The notes under the pieces were generated by a model. It was given only the letters and a program-made list of their open reading frames with translations. It did not search any database and was not told the origin of the DNA. The position numbers were made by a program, and so were the translations under genes. From Ambrosia x helenae (Eukaryota; Streptophyta; Magnoliopsida; Asterales; Asteraceae), in the NCBI GenBank assembly GCA_030844895.1, contig CM061224.1:24633992-24697991 (forward strand): a DNA stretch of 64,000 bases, written 5' to 3'. How positions within the stretch are numbered: position 1 is the first letter of the stretch; each line of letters opens with the position of its first letter. Below are positions 10,534 through 20,947 of the stretch, one piece after another.

Positions 10534-10993
10534 TGTAGTCCCGAAATACTAGATCTTGTTGAATGCAATAGATTGTTATCACTTAGAAACACCTATTAGT
10601 TAGGTGTTTCAAGTGATTAATCCAAGAAACAAAGAAAACTAGATGAATATTGAAAGACCCGACACACACAATGAATAACATGATGATTCCATATCTGATT
10701 TGAAGATGAATAACCTTGGAATACTAATAAGTACGCACCTATTCAAAGTGTGCTACAAAGATAAACTCCAAAACCCTAAACCCTACCTGTGCACACACAA
10801 TCTATATATAGCCAAGACCTGGGCCTGCGCACTTAACACAAGTGCGCAGGGCCCGTCCATTTAAGTGCGCAGGATAGGGTTTTGCATACTAAACTATGCT
10901 ATAATTACATGTAAGGTCCTCCAACTATTAAGCTTTACAATAATCATTCAAAAGTCTCTATTCTGGTAACTGTGGTCTCAATATAACCCAACA
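10534..10993 (-). repeat. Copia 5' LTR (460 bp)
   Basis: The plus strand runs TGTAGTCCCG...ATAACCCAACA, a TG...CA LTR directly adjacent to the primer-binding site. In minus orientation a near-perfect palindrome (CTGCGCACTT...AAGTGCGCAG, about 10827-10851) lies some 20 bp upstream of a TATATATAG box (about 10803-10811). That is a plausible core promoter with an upstream element. The partner 3' LTR is not in the window. Confidence 0.85.
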
Positions 10994-10996
10994 ACT

Positions 10997-13900
10997 ATGG
11001 TGGCTTACGACGGTGGGCCCACACAACTAACCGCCTTTGGGCTTCTGAGGTTAGTCCACTTTGAGGCCTCTTGCCGCGCCTTGGACATTGAACCAACCGT
11101 TGAGCGGTTCAATGTCTTCTATTTTATGGTGCGAGACGAGATGTGGTTCTCGTTCAAGCCGCGCCCGAGGGTGCCGCCTATGGCCACCCATAATCCTAAG
11201 TCCTTGCATTGGGCGAAGGAGAAATTTTTCTTTGTGAAGAGGGGTGTGATCCCCATTAGTCTCCCCTGGAAGGTTATAGGGGATGGGCAGCGCGTGGCTA
11301 AAATGGCTGTGCCCAAAGATTTCAAAAAGCAGGCTTGGTTTATTACCCTTACCTCTAACGCCACCAAGTTGGAGTTCAAGAATCTGACGCAGGGTATCTT
11401 TTTCCTTCTAGGGATGAGCTGCCTTGGTATCCGCGCGGGCAAAGAACCCTACATTGCAATAGAGGGTATGTGCTTTCTTTTTCCTTTAGATTTTTGTGCA
11501 ATTTCCCTGACTGTTTATTGTTGCAGGTGTGAACAAGTTCCAGTTTTATGCCGCCCGCGAAGAGAAGGGTATTAAGTGGAGGCCGGTGGCGGAGGGTCAA
11601 ACTTCCTGTTTAGAGGCGTTTGTTGACCGCTTCTATTACCCTGATCTCTCCAGCGCGCCAAAACCTTATTACACAACCGGTGAGTCTTTGGATCCCTTCG
11701 TCACTAGCGTTTTCGGAGATGATTCTACTGATTCTTCAGTAGAGATCGTTCCGCACCTGAACCCATCCGCGGGGCGTGGACGTTGGAAACACGCGCCGCG
11801 GAAACATAGGTATCGAGCAAAGGTTGCTCTTTCTGACTCGGGTTCTTCCGTTTCAGCAGGAGAGGTTGTGAAGGGACGCCGACGGCGGAAGGATGGGCCG
11901 CCTTCGGATGATGAAGATGAGGCTGAGTCCTCTCAACTGGAGAGAAGGAAGAAGGCGCGTCCGGACAGCGCCGTGCCCGGTGGCACCGCCACTGTGGAAG
12001 ATGTGTCTCCTGCCTTGACTGGCGAAGGCGGGAGTGAGGGTGCTACTCAAATCCCTGAGTCAGTGGTGACTCCAGAGACAGTTGTTGAGGATGCTGGCAA
12101 GCAGAAAGTCACCTTCTCTACTGGGGATCAAGGAGGGAGCGCCCCAGTTTTCTCTGTGGGGATTAGCGCTGCCCCAACTCGACAGCCTCTGTTTCAGAAG
12201 CTAATAAAGAAGAAAACCCCTAGTAAGCAACGCTTATTGTCTTGTGGAATTTTTATCTTTGAGTTTCCTTTTAACATTTTGTTTTTCCTTTGCTAGTGGC
12301 GCCCAAGATCATCCCTACCCCTCTTCCTACGTCTCCATCTGCGGAGGCGGCTAGGGTAGAGGAGGAGAGGCTCTGGAGGGAGCAAGAAGCGGCCCGCAAG
12401 CAAGTGGAAGCCGATGAAGCCATGCAGAAGGCTGAGGCTGAGAAGATAGCCGCCGCTGCGAAGAAGCAGGCGGAAGTCGATGAAGCCCTTTGGAGGGCTG
12501 AGGCTGCAAAGGTTGCTGCTGCCAATGAGGCCAAACGAAAGGCTGAGGCAGAGAAGCGGGCGGAGGCGGAGCGCCTTCGCCTCCAAGTGCAACAGTTTCT
12601 GGAAGAGGAGGCTCGGCTATTAAGGGAGCGCGAGGATAGTGAGCGCGCCGTTGCTGAGACCCTAGAAATGACCCATGAATCTGATGGGTTCGAGAGGGCG
12701 CTCTTAGAGCAAGGCGCTGCTGGTGCTGGCGGTGGCTCACGCCAAACTCGGCGTGAGTCTTCTGGGGTTGGTGGGGAGCCATCGGGAATTTACGATGGTT
12801 CCTGCTGGGCTGGTGGTGACGCCATCTGGCGCCCTCGCTGGGCGATTAGGCAGAATACCTTATTTTCAAACTCCTTGGCCGCCCTTGAGTTTGTTAGCGG
12901 GGTGGTGCCTCCGTATGAGCGCACTCACCAGGATTTGTTGAGTCGTCCTAAGCTCATATCTGCTTTGTGTGTAAGCCAGGCGACTCAACTATCCTTGATG
13001 GATTCGCTTCGCCGCCGGGATGCGGCGGTTCAGCGAGATTTTGAGCAGTTGGAGGCGGAGAAGGCAGGCCTTGCCGAGAAGGAGGCTGCCTTCAAGGCAG
13101 AAATTTCAAGATATCGCCGCCGTGCTCATGAAACCGAAGCCAAGGTGGCGAAGCTTGAGGTGGATGCTGCTGCAGAGAGGCGCCGTTGGTCAGAGTCTTG
13201 GAAGAAATCTAACGACGAAACCATGCGCTTGAAGGAGACTCTGGCCGAGGCGCAGGAGGAGAGGCGGGCGGTGACCCGCAAATTTGAAGAGAAGAGCAAG
13301 GCCCTCACTGAAAGGACCGCGAAGTATGTGGAGATGCGCAAGGAGCTTGAATCTAAGGATGCTGCTCTTATTGCAGCTACCGAGCGCGTCTCTTTTCTTG
13401 AGCAGGAGAACGTCCGGATCCTTAATGCTAAAGAAGATCTGGAGCGGGAGCTTGACTTTTCTGATCAAGCGCGTGTTGCGGCCGTCAAAGAGTGCCAGGC
13501 GGCCCAACACTTATTGGAGGAAGCGGTTTCTACTCAGACCCAGATGCAGAGTTCCATTCATTGGCTGATGACGGATGGAATGAATGGGGTAAGCTCTCGT
13601 GCTTTCTTTGTTATTGATGTTTGTTTTTTGCAATTGATTTGCTAACTTTTTTTCTTCCCTCTAGGTCTTTAAAAGGTTCTGGCAGGAGCCCAAGCTGGGC
13701 GATCAAGTTGTCGCCATTGCCGCCGCCGCACAAGCTTTTGGGTACGGCGAGGGTTATGCAGATGGTTTCCTGCATGCCCAAAGTGATGGGCGAATTGAGG
13801 ACGCTGAACACTATGGGAAGCCGCTGAAGGAGGAGTATGAGGCGGAATTGGCCAAGTTTGAGGAGGTTGACTTCCCTATTCTCCAGGTGATTGCTGATTG

Positions 13901-14006
13901 TAATGGCAACGCGGATCCCCTTGCTGCCCTGAAATACTTCATCGACAAATCTGACGAGTTGGCGAGGGCTTCTGGCGGGGGTACTTCCGGAGCGCATGGC
14001 GAGTAG
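10997..14006 (+). pseudogene. Antisense ORF (aORF) of the gypsy element, 'putative gypsy type transposon' domain, 5' end cut by copia insertion
   Basis: This plus-strand gene opposes pol and reads through four exons: to about 11464, 11527-12219, 12296-13588 and 13665-14006. Introns have GT-AG ends (GTATGT/TTGCAG, GTAAGC/TTGCTAG, GTAAGC/CCTCTAG), and all joins keep the frame. The N-terminus (LLRLVHFEASCRALDIEP...) matches the plant Transposase_28 or putative gypsy type transposon domain. The middle is acidic and basic low complexity, followed by a long alanine/glutamate/arginine coiled coil (exon 3). The C-terminus (FGYGEGYADGFLHAQSDG) is a conserved tail. Function is unknown. The normal start is missing because the copia LTR ends at 10993, three bases before the first ATG. 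An AATGAA-type polyadenylation context lies near 14074. Confidence 0.75.
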
Positions 14007-14610
14007 GCGCTGTACTTGTATTTTTCATTGTAGCTTTCTTGTAAATATGAAGGGTTTTTAAGTCCCTCTTTTAATGAAATTATCAGTTTGTTATATCGTG
14101 TTTGTTCTCGCTCTAACCTTACTTATTTAACCAAGTCGTCACTCGGTGTGTAAGTATAAGTTAGGGCGCACGCTAGGCTAGACAGTCCGGCGTCTAAGTG
14201 TTGTACTTTTGCCTTGAAGACTGTACCAAAGCGCGACTTGTGCCATTAAGTCCGAGTTAGGCGCGTAGGAGCCTTGCCTAGAAGACCTTTGGCCGCGTTT
14301 TGTGTGGCGCGCCTTCCTCTTGTCCGGGTTGTGTAACAGCTCTAGAAGACAAGGGATTATGCGCCCACATGTGCTAAGCGGGCTGACATGTCCGACAAGT
14401 AAATCTGTCTTGAAGACCATTACGCGTCGTCCAAGTGTAAGATGTATGAGCCCGACGTTCCCAAGACGCGTCTTGAAGGCTCATTTTACTACATTGGTCC
14501 GACAGGATTTTGCCTAAGTCTTGAAGACCCTGGCGCGGAAAAACAAGTAGAAACACAGATATATGAAACTTTTTCATTGATAGTATGGCATGTGTAGCCA
14601 TGTTACAAGT
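14007..14610. repeat. Spacer with degenerate CTTGAAGAC repeats between aORF and pol
   Basis: This convergent intergenic stretch contains diverged repeats, each with TTGAAGAC or AGAAGAC followed by a GC-rich segment, at about 14215, 14280, 14345, 14410, 14472 and 14521. Spacing is about 55-65 bp. It likely holds the 3' ends of both convergent transcripts. No ORF is supported. Confidence 0.6.
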
Positions 14611-15309
14611 TTACAAGTAACAGCGTCGCAACTGTGCGCCGTTCCAAGATCGCGGGATGGGGGTACCATCTAGTCTTTCCAACGCGTAGGCGCCTTTGCC
14701 TAGCACTTCTTGTACTTTGTATGGACCTTCCCAAGTTGGAGCTAGTTTCCCTGGCTTTTCAGCGTTAGAAGCTTCGTTGTTGCGGAAAACGTAGTCGCCG
14801 ATCTTGAACGTGAGTTCTTTGACGCGCTTGTTGTAGTATTGTTCCAGCTGAGTTTTGTATTTGGCTTCCTTTATTGCCGCAAGATCGCGGCGTTCCTCTA
14901 GTAGGTCAAGGTTCATGCGGAGTTCTGTGTCATTGTCCGTCGTTTCGGCCATTAATACTCTCGCGGTAGGATAGGTCATTTCTGCGGGAATCACCGCCTC
15001 GGAACCGTATGTTAAGTTGAACGGCGTTTCACCGTTGCTTGTTTTTGTGAGGGTGCGGTAGGCCCATAGAACATGCGGCAGTTTGTCTACCCACCCTGTC
15101 CTCTTGGTTCCGAGCCTTGTCTTGATGCCTTCGACAATTGTGCGATTGGCCCTTTCCACTTGACCATTGCCTTGCAGATGCGCAACTGATGTGAATATTT
15201 GTTTTACACCCATTTGAGCCAACCATTCTTGAAGGTATTGGTCTTCAAATTGTGTGCCGTTGTCGCTGACCAGTTGCATCGGCAAGCCGAATCGGCAGAT
15301 AATGAACTC
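14611..15309 (-). pseudogene. pol: Gypsy integrase C-terminal half
   Basis: The stretch opens after the TAG at 15310-15312 and continues the same integrase. It carries the second catalytic Asp (LVSDNGTQF) and the Glu of the DD35E triad (GNGQVERANRTIVEGIK). The C-terminal GPY-type module follows (WEGPYKVQEVLGKGAYAL) and the protein ends in LRRCYL. There is no chromodomain, as expected for Tat elements. The break is a single stop: the residue before EFIICRFGLP was probably Gln or Trp. Confidence 0.85.
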
Positions 15310-16448
15310 CTAGAGGAATTTCTTGACGTGTGCGCCGTCGATCTTGGCTAGAGGCTTTGCCTCGACCCACTTGGTGAAATAGTCGATGGCGACGATTAAG
15401 TATTTGACGTTACCCGGGGCCGTTGGGAATGGTCCGACCAAATCGACAGCCCATTTCTGGAACGGCCACGCCGCTGTAACGGGCACCAAGTTGTTCTTGG
15501 GGCGCAAGGTGTTCGGAGCGTGGCGCTGGCAACTGTCGCATTTGCGCAACTCGTTGACCGCGTCCACGTGCATGCCCGGCCAATAGTACCCTGCGTTCAT
15601 CAATTTCGCTACTACCATCCTTGAGCCGGCGTGTATCCCGCATGTTCCCTCATGTATGTCTCTGAGGAGGAGGGAGGTGTCTGCGGAATCTACACATCGT
15701 AACAGCGGCCCTAGGTAAGATCGGCGGTACAGGGTGCCGTCTATGAGTTGGTATTGTAAAGCCTTGTGTTGGATCTTCCGGGCCTCTGATTTGTCATCAG
15801 GCAGGATGCCGGAAGATAAGAACGCTTTGATTGGGGTCATCCAGGACGCGTTGTTTGTTTGGATGACATGGACTTGTCGCGGCGGAACAGATAGTTTTTC
15901 AAGGACATCGCCTCGTACCTCTTTGGCCATATGTGCAAAGACTGTGGATGCCATTTTACTCAGCGCATCGGCTGGCTTGTTTTCACTGCGCCGGATGTGT
16001 TCGACGGTGCATGAGTCGAACCGTCGCATGAGTTGCTTGGCTTGTTCTAGGTACAGGGCCATGATTTCGTCCTTTGCATCATATGATCCATTGATCTGTC
16101 GCGCGACAAGCAGTGAGTCGACGTGTGCCTCCACGTGCCTGGCCCCCATTTTTTCCGCAATGCGGAGGCCTGCCAGCAACGCTTCGTATTCCGCCTCGTT
16201 GTTTGTGCTTTTAAAATCGAGGCGGATGGCGTACGTGAACTCGTGTTTATCTGGGCTGATGAGGCGTAATCCTACGCCGGCGCCGTCGTCATTAGAGGCC
16301 CCGTCTGTGAATAGGGACCATTTTTGCAACGGGTCGTGCGCCGGCGCGGGTGATTCTTCGGCTTTGCATTCTTGAACTTGGTTCGTAGGTATCTCCGTGG
16401 CGAAGTCCGCGAGTACCTGGCCTTTAATTGCGGGCCGGGGTTTGTAAT
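15310..16448 (-). pseudogene. pol: Gypsy archaeal-type RNase H plus integrase N-terminal half
   Basis: The frame carries a second RNase H (WSLFTDGASNDDGAGVG...STNNEAEYEALLAGLRIA), different from the RT-linked RNase H and characteristic of Tat elements. It continues into the integrase HHCC zinc finger (GIHAGSRMV...CDSCQRHAP) and the first catalytic Asp (WAVDLVGPFP). It ends at TAG 15310. Homology upstream of the first Met (16329) extends to about 16448 in this frame. The junction with the RT-linked RNase H is a one-base loss in a G run near 16455. Confidence 0.85.
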
Positions 16449-16949
16449 TTATCGTATGTTCCCCAGCTCAATGGCCCATTTTGCCAGACGACCAGACAGT
16501 TCGGGTTTGGCGAGAATGTCATTTATCCGATAGTCCGTGAGGACGTTTATCGGGTGGCCTTGGAAGTACCTGCGCAGCCTTCTGGATGAATGGACAAGTG
16601 CGAGAACCAGCTTTTCCATTATTGTATACCTTGTTTCTGCGTCTAACAGTGTGCGGCTGATGTAATAAATTGGTGTTTGCACTCCTTTGCGTTCAACCAT
16701 TAGAACTGCGCCTATCGCCCGCTCTGTGACAGAGAGGTAAAGTGTAAGCGGTTCTTTAGGAAGCGGCGCTGTTAGTTTCGGAAGGTTCATTAGGCACTGC
16801 TTCATTGCCTGGAATGCTGATTCCACCTCTGGGGTCCAGCGGAAGTTGCTCTTCTTTAAACAGTTCTTCAAAGTGTCCACGAATGGGAACGACTTTGAAG
16901 CGTAGTTGGACAAAAATCGGTTTAGGGCCACAAGGCGACCCATTAGTGT
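16449..16949 (-). pseudogene. pol: Gypsy RT connection and RT-linked RNase H
   Basis: The segment follows the TAG at 16950 in the same frame. It contains MGRLVALNRFLS, then the RT-linked RNase H (LYLSVTERAIGAVLM, YYISRTLLDAETRYTIMEKL, VLTDY). It terminates at TAA 16449 because of a frameshift. The correct continuation (GEHTINYKPRPAIKGQVL) lies one frame away. Confidence 0.85.
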
Positions 16950-19628
16950 CTATACTTCTTTGACAGAAGCGGGAGAAGGCATTCTCTCGATAGCTTGTAC
17001 TTTTTCTGGGTTAGCGCGGAAACCGTCCCGCGTTACGTTGACGCCCAAAAATTTGCCTTCTTCCATCCCGAATGAGCATTTGCTTGGGTTCAACTTCATG
17101 CGCACTTTGCGCAATTGATTGAACGTTTGTTGGATGTCTCGAAGCATGTCACTTTCCTCCTTGCTCTTGATGACCAAGTCATCGACGTACACTTCAAGTC
17201 GTACGCCGATTTCATTAATGAAGGCTGTGTCCATAAGACGTTGGTATGTGGCGCCCGCATTTTTCAGGACGAAAGGCATCTTGGTGTAACAGAAGATGCA
17301 CGCGTCTGTGCGGAACGCCGTTTTGTCTTCATCTTCTTTAGCCATTTGGATCTGGTGGTAACCTTTGTATGCGTCCAAGAAGCATTTTAACCGATACGGG
17401 GCGAGGGAATCCACTTTTAGATCAATTTCTGGCAGAGGGTAGCAGTCTTTGGGGCACGCCTTGTTGATATCCTTGTAATCGACGCACATGCGCCAGCCTC
17501 CGTTAGCTTTGGCGACCATGACAGGATTGGCCACCCAGGTTTGGTATCTGATAGGGCGAAGGATGCCCGCGTTGAGCAGCTCGGTGACTTGCTCGTTCAT
17601 GGCCTTTGTTTTCTCCGGGCCCATACTGCGCTTCTTTTGCACTATGGGTTCTACGGAGTGGTAGACGTTAAGCCTGTGTTCCGCTATTTCGCGGGGAACA
17701 CCAACCATGTCCGCTGGTTGCCACGCGAAGACATCCATGTTGCTGATTAGAAGTTGTTTCAAGTGATTGCGTATGGTTTCGGAGATTTCATGGCCAATGA
17801 CCACCGTTTGCTCCGGAAATTTAGGGTTTAGCGCCCATTTTTCCGGCTCGGTGCGGGCATTTGTTTTGACCATCTTAGGAGGCTTGGCGGTTTCAGTGGT
17901 GTGGCAGTCTTTATTGGCTCTGATGAAGGCAATACCTGTCTTGGTCGGAAAACCGACCATTGCGTGCGCCGTTGAAGCGTTGGCGTTAAAGCGTGCGATG
18001 CCTTCCCGACCTAATAGAATATCATGATTGGAGGTGGCTGGCAAAACCATAAAGTCACAAATCTCTGTGCGCTCGTGGGTGCCATCGGACCATGTGACTG
18101 GCAGGGAGAGCATGCCCCGCGGCATGATGGTCTCATGAATGAAACCTGAGATTGGCTCATTGACTGGTACGAGCTTTGCTTTGTCTTCTGCATCCAGTTG
18201 TTGGAAACATTGCTCGTACATGATATCTGTGCTGCTGCCGCCGTCTAAGAACATGTACCGCGTGCGGTAATGTCCGAAAACGGCGGTTATGACTAGTGGG
18301 GTGGTGCAGGAAGCGTCGCCTCTGACTTTTGGCATGAGGACATCGGCCTCCTTCCATGAGTCATCGAGTGGTTGTAGACGGGTGCGCTTGCCGTGCTGGG
18401 TGTTTTTGCCACGCTTGGTCATGTTGCAGTGATGACGAGGGACGAGTGTGGCGGCATGAGTGTTGAGGTCACGGATTTTCTTTCGCGACCCCTCTCCTTG
18501 ATTTTCGTCGCCCGCATTACCCTTGCCAGTGCGGTGGACGTTCTTTACCAAATGACCCAGCTGTCCCGATTTCAGTGCGGCCTCAATCTCCATTTTCAGG
18601 CTGTAACAGTTGTCTGTGAGGTGACCGAAGTCATTGTGATACTCACAGAACTTGCTTCGGTCCACGTTTCTTCGTTTCCCCAGGGGGTTGGCTTCCTTCA
18701 GCGTGGCCTGCTCTGTTTTCAGGACCTGGGATGGTGTCTTTGTGAGCGGGGTCCAATCGTGGTTTTTCTTTGAGTGTCCACGCTGGTCCCGCGATTGCTT
18801 GTTATTGATGAGTTGGCGGGCATCGCCCGCGGGGGAGTATTTTCCCTCGTCGGCCGTGCCTGAGATGCGGCTCCAAACAGACTTGTTTTTGTGTTTATTA
18901 CTATTATTATTATGGTGTTGCGGTTGGAAGCCGTGCATCTGGTTGAAAGATTTTTTAGAGGAGGCATATATTTTCGCGGAGTGGATGAGTTCATCCCAGG
19001 ACTCCGGGATACCGTCTTTGCCCGTAAGGCACTTCATTAGCTCTGGGCTTCGCACGTTATGTATGAATACTGCCCGGGTAAGCTCTTCCCCGCAACCTAT
19101 TTGCAAAGCCTCCTTGTTGAATCGAACTATAAAATCTTCGATGGATTCATGATCATGTCGGCGGCATAACAAAATATGCGCCTTGTCCTTCTTGTGCTTG
19201 CGCAAGTGTGAAAAGTGATTACCAAACTTGTCAGTGAGGTCGTCGAAGTCCTTAACGCTCCCCGCGGGGAGGTTGTCAAACCAGACCCTGGCCGCACCGG
19301 TTAAAGTCTGGGCAAACAAATGGCACCAGACCTGGACGGGCCAGTCTACCGACATACCTGCGCACTCAAAGTCATGCACATGGTCATCCGGGTCACGCAG
19401 GCCATCGTATCTACCGATGCTGCTAGGAAGCTTAGCTTTCCTTGGTATTTTGGCTGTCGCTATGCGAGCGACAAACTTTGATTTCTCAGCAAAAGCTTTT
19501 GGCCTAAATGGTCTGACCAAGTCATCGTCCTCGTCGTTATGACGCGAGCAGTGACGGTGTTTCCTTCCATTGTGGTCGGAGTCGCTACTAGACGACTCAT
19601 AGCCATCCGGTTCATCACGTGACTTCGC
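16950..19628 (-). pseudogene. gag-pol: Gypsy gag (C-terminal part), protease and reverse transcriptase
   Basis: The 856-codon ORF (19520 to 16950) holds the retrotransposon gag domain (about residues 20-200). A CxxH...H...C zinc-knuckle-like motif follows (CEYHNDFGHLTDNC), then an aspartic protease with LDGGSSTDI, the Tat-style variant of D-S/T-G. The reverse transcriptase carries WRMCVDYKDINKACPKD and YVDD. The frame is open from 19628, directly after a TGA at 19629-19631, so the true start is the gag ATG at 20012. It ends at TAG 16950-16952, where the family normally has Gln (KEVQ...LMGR), so CAG to TAG is the simplest explanation. Confidence 0.88.
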
Positions 19629-20012
19629 TCATCCCCGAACCCTGGCGTCTCCGCCGAGTTCCCCGCTGCGACCATCATCGTGAGTGGCCGAGTCTTTCCT
19701 TTTGTACCCCTTTTTTGATGGGGTATCGTGAGTGAGGGCTTTACCCTTCTTTTTGGCTTGTTGCAAGAGTTTGCGTTGGTATATCGCAGCGCTTTTGGCG
19801 TTCTGACGAAGGAGCCACTGGTCTGGGTCTTCCTCAGAACCGCCATCACTGTCATCGTCCGAGTCTACATCACGAATCTCGAGATCTGGCTGCTCGAGAC
19901 GTGAAGTGGGTTTTTTGACGACAGTTTGTGGTGTGTTTTGGTTTTCCGGGGACTGAGCATCGACGTCCCCGGTTTGGTTAAGGGCAGAAGTGTTAGGGTT
20001 GGGTTCAGCCAT
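19629..20012 (-). pseudogene. gag: Gypsy gag N-terminus, cut by one TGA
   Basis: ATG at 20012 begins MAEPNPNTSALNQ, an acidic, polar leader (DVDSDDDSDGGSEEDPDQW) typical ahead of the gag domain in this lineage. TGA at 19629-19631 interrupts a frame that continues uninterrupted into the gag domain. The start lies 42 bp past the primer-binding site, a normal leader length for a compact element. CGA to TGA would explain the stop. Confidence 0.75.
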
Positions 20013-20054
20013 GGGTGGGTTAAAAGATGAGTGAATGGAGCTGTTCTAACCATT

Positions 20055-20066
20055 GGATGGCGCCAA
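20055..20066 (-). other. Gypsy primer-binding site
   Basis: The minus strand reads TTGGCGCCATCC, a TGGCGCC-type plant primer-binding site directly abutting the LTR end at 20067. I do not assign the tRNA. Confidence 0.7.
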
Positions 20067-20947
20067 TGAAGAAACAATAAGTATCACGGTGATTATGAGT
20101 AATTACCGTGTGGTTTATACCTATGTTACGTCAGGATTAATCCTTTACCCAAACCTTGTTGGTTAACCCGTAAGGTGATTTATTGAGTGTGGTGAGTGTG
20201 AGTAAAGTGTGTGTGAACACGAGATGTAAGTGGTTCGGTCGGAAACGACCTACGTCCACTGTAACTGCCGGAATATTATTATTAGAGAGACGTTACAAAA
20301 TGATAGGATTACAATGGTTGATTTCTGAATGCCTTTACAAGAAGAAGTATGTCCCTATTTATAAGCATAGTCGTGGGCCGAAGGAAGAGGCCCATGAGAC
20401 ATGTCGTCCACTTGGGCCCAGTCAAGGCCCAAGTCCATGTTCTTCCTGGAAATGGCGGGAAACAGCCAAACACTCTTGATGACGTCATGCTACAGTGTGG
20501 TCGTTGTTATAGGTGGATACGTGGCGGGTTTTGGATGGTGACCAGTGATGTTGTCCTTGCTGCAGTGGCTGGGGCTGTCATCGGCGTCTGATGTGACGTC
20601 TGACAGTTGGCAAGGTATGTCTGTTGGTCACTGTGGATGGCAGCATGGGTACAGTAGAGCCGTTTGGTAGTTGTACTGTCTGCCACATGTCCTTCTCTTG
20701 TTCGCGAGTACTCTGACACAAATCCTTGTGAATCTTCCTTTGTTATCTTTTGTACCTCGTACTAAAAGTGTTAAGGGAAGATTCCGCGCGTGACCATACA
20801 CGCTTATCAGATGTAGCCTGCTGCTTATCAGTTGGCTTAGCGCTGAGCCGCTTGTTGTGTTGTTTGCGCGCAGGTGGATCCTTGCGCCATATCTTAGTGC
20901 GAGGATCTTGTTTGTGGGGATAGGGACGCCTCCTTGCGCCATAAACA
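20067..20947 (-). repeat. Gypsy 5' LTR (~881 bp)
   Basis: The inner end is TG at 20067 next to the primer-binding site. The outer end is taken at ...CCATAAACA (20947), which makes a TG...CA LTR. A TATAAATAGGG box lies on the minus strand near 20350-20361. The motif GTAAGTGGTTCGGTC / CGACCTACGTCCACT at 20225-20260 recurs in the LTR fragment at 36330. The outer boundary is inferred because the 3' LTR is absent. Confidence 0.65.

Larger units (their letters stand above)
1..10993 (-). mobile_element. Sirevirus-type Ty1/copia LTR retrotransposon, left end outside window
   Basis: In minus-strand order the element shows a 5' LTR, a primer-binding site matching the initiator tRNA-Met type, a very long gag with two zinc knuckles, pol in copia order (protease, integrase, reverse transcriptase, RNase H), a purine-rich tract, and an additional ORF after pol. 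The integrase-before-RT order defines Ty1/copia. The oversized gag, post-pol ORF, purine-rich tract just behind pol and palindrome-rich LTR are Sirevirus (SIRE/Maximus) traits. The right boundary is TG...CA at 10534-10993. The next five bases (ACTAT, 10994-10998) are the presumed target duplication, but the 3' LTR lies beyond base 1 so this cannot be confirmed. It is inserted into the antisense ORF of the gypsy element to its right. Confidence 0.88.
10994..20947 (-). mobile_element. Tat-type Ty3/gypsy retrotransposon with antisense ORF, interrupted by the copia element
   Basis: Minus-strand order is LTR, primer-binding site, gag, protease, RT, RNase H, a second archaeal-type RNase H, then integrase without a chromodomain. 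The RT-before-integrase order is gypsy. The double RNase H and an antisense ORF between pol and the 3' LTR are known traits of the Tat lineage (Retand/RIRE2-like). The left part and 3' LTR were displaced beyond the window by the copia insertion at 10994. pol carries several stops and one frameshift, so it is dead but not ancient. Confidence 0.85.

Noticed and set aside
15734..16375. 213-codon plus ORF over gypsy pol
   Set aside because: Antisense to the archaeal RNase H and integrase domains; no domain of its own.
18393..19152. Overlapping plus ORFs opposite gypsy gag
   Set aside because: Shadows of the gag frame, no recognisable motif.
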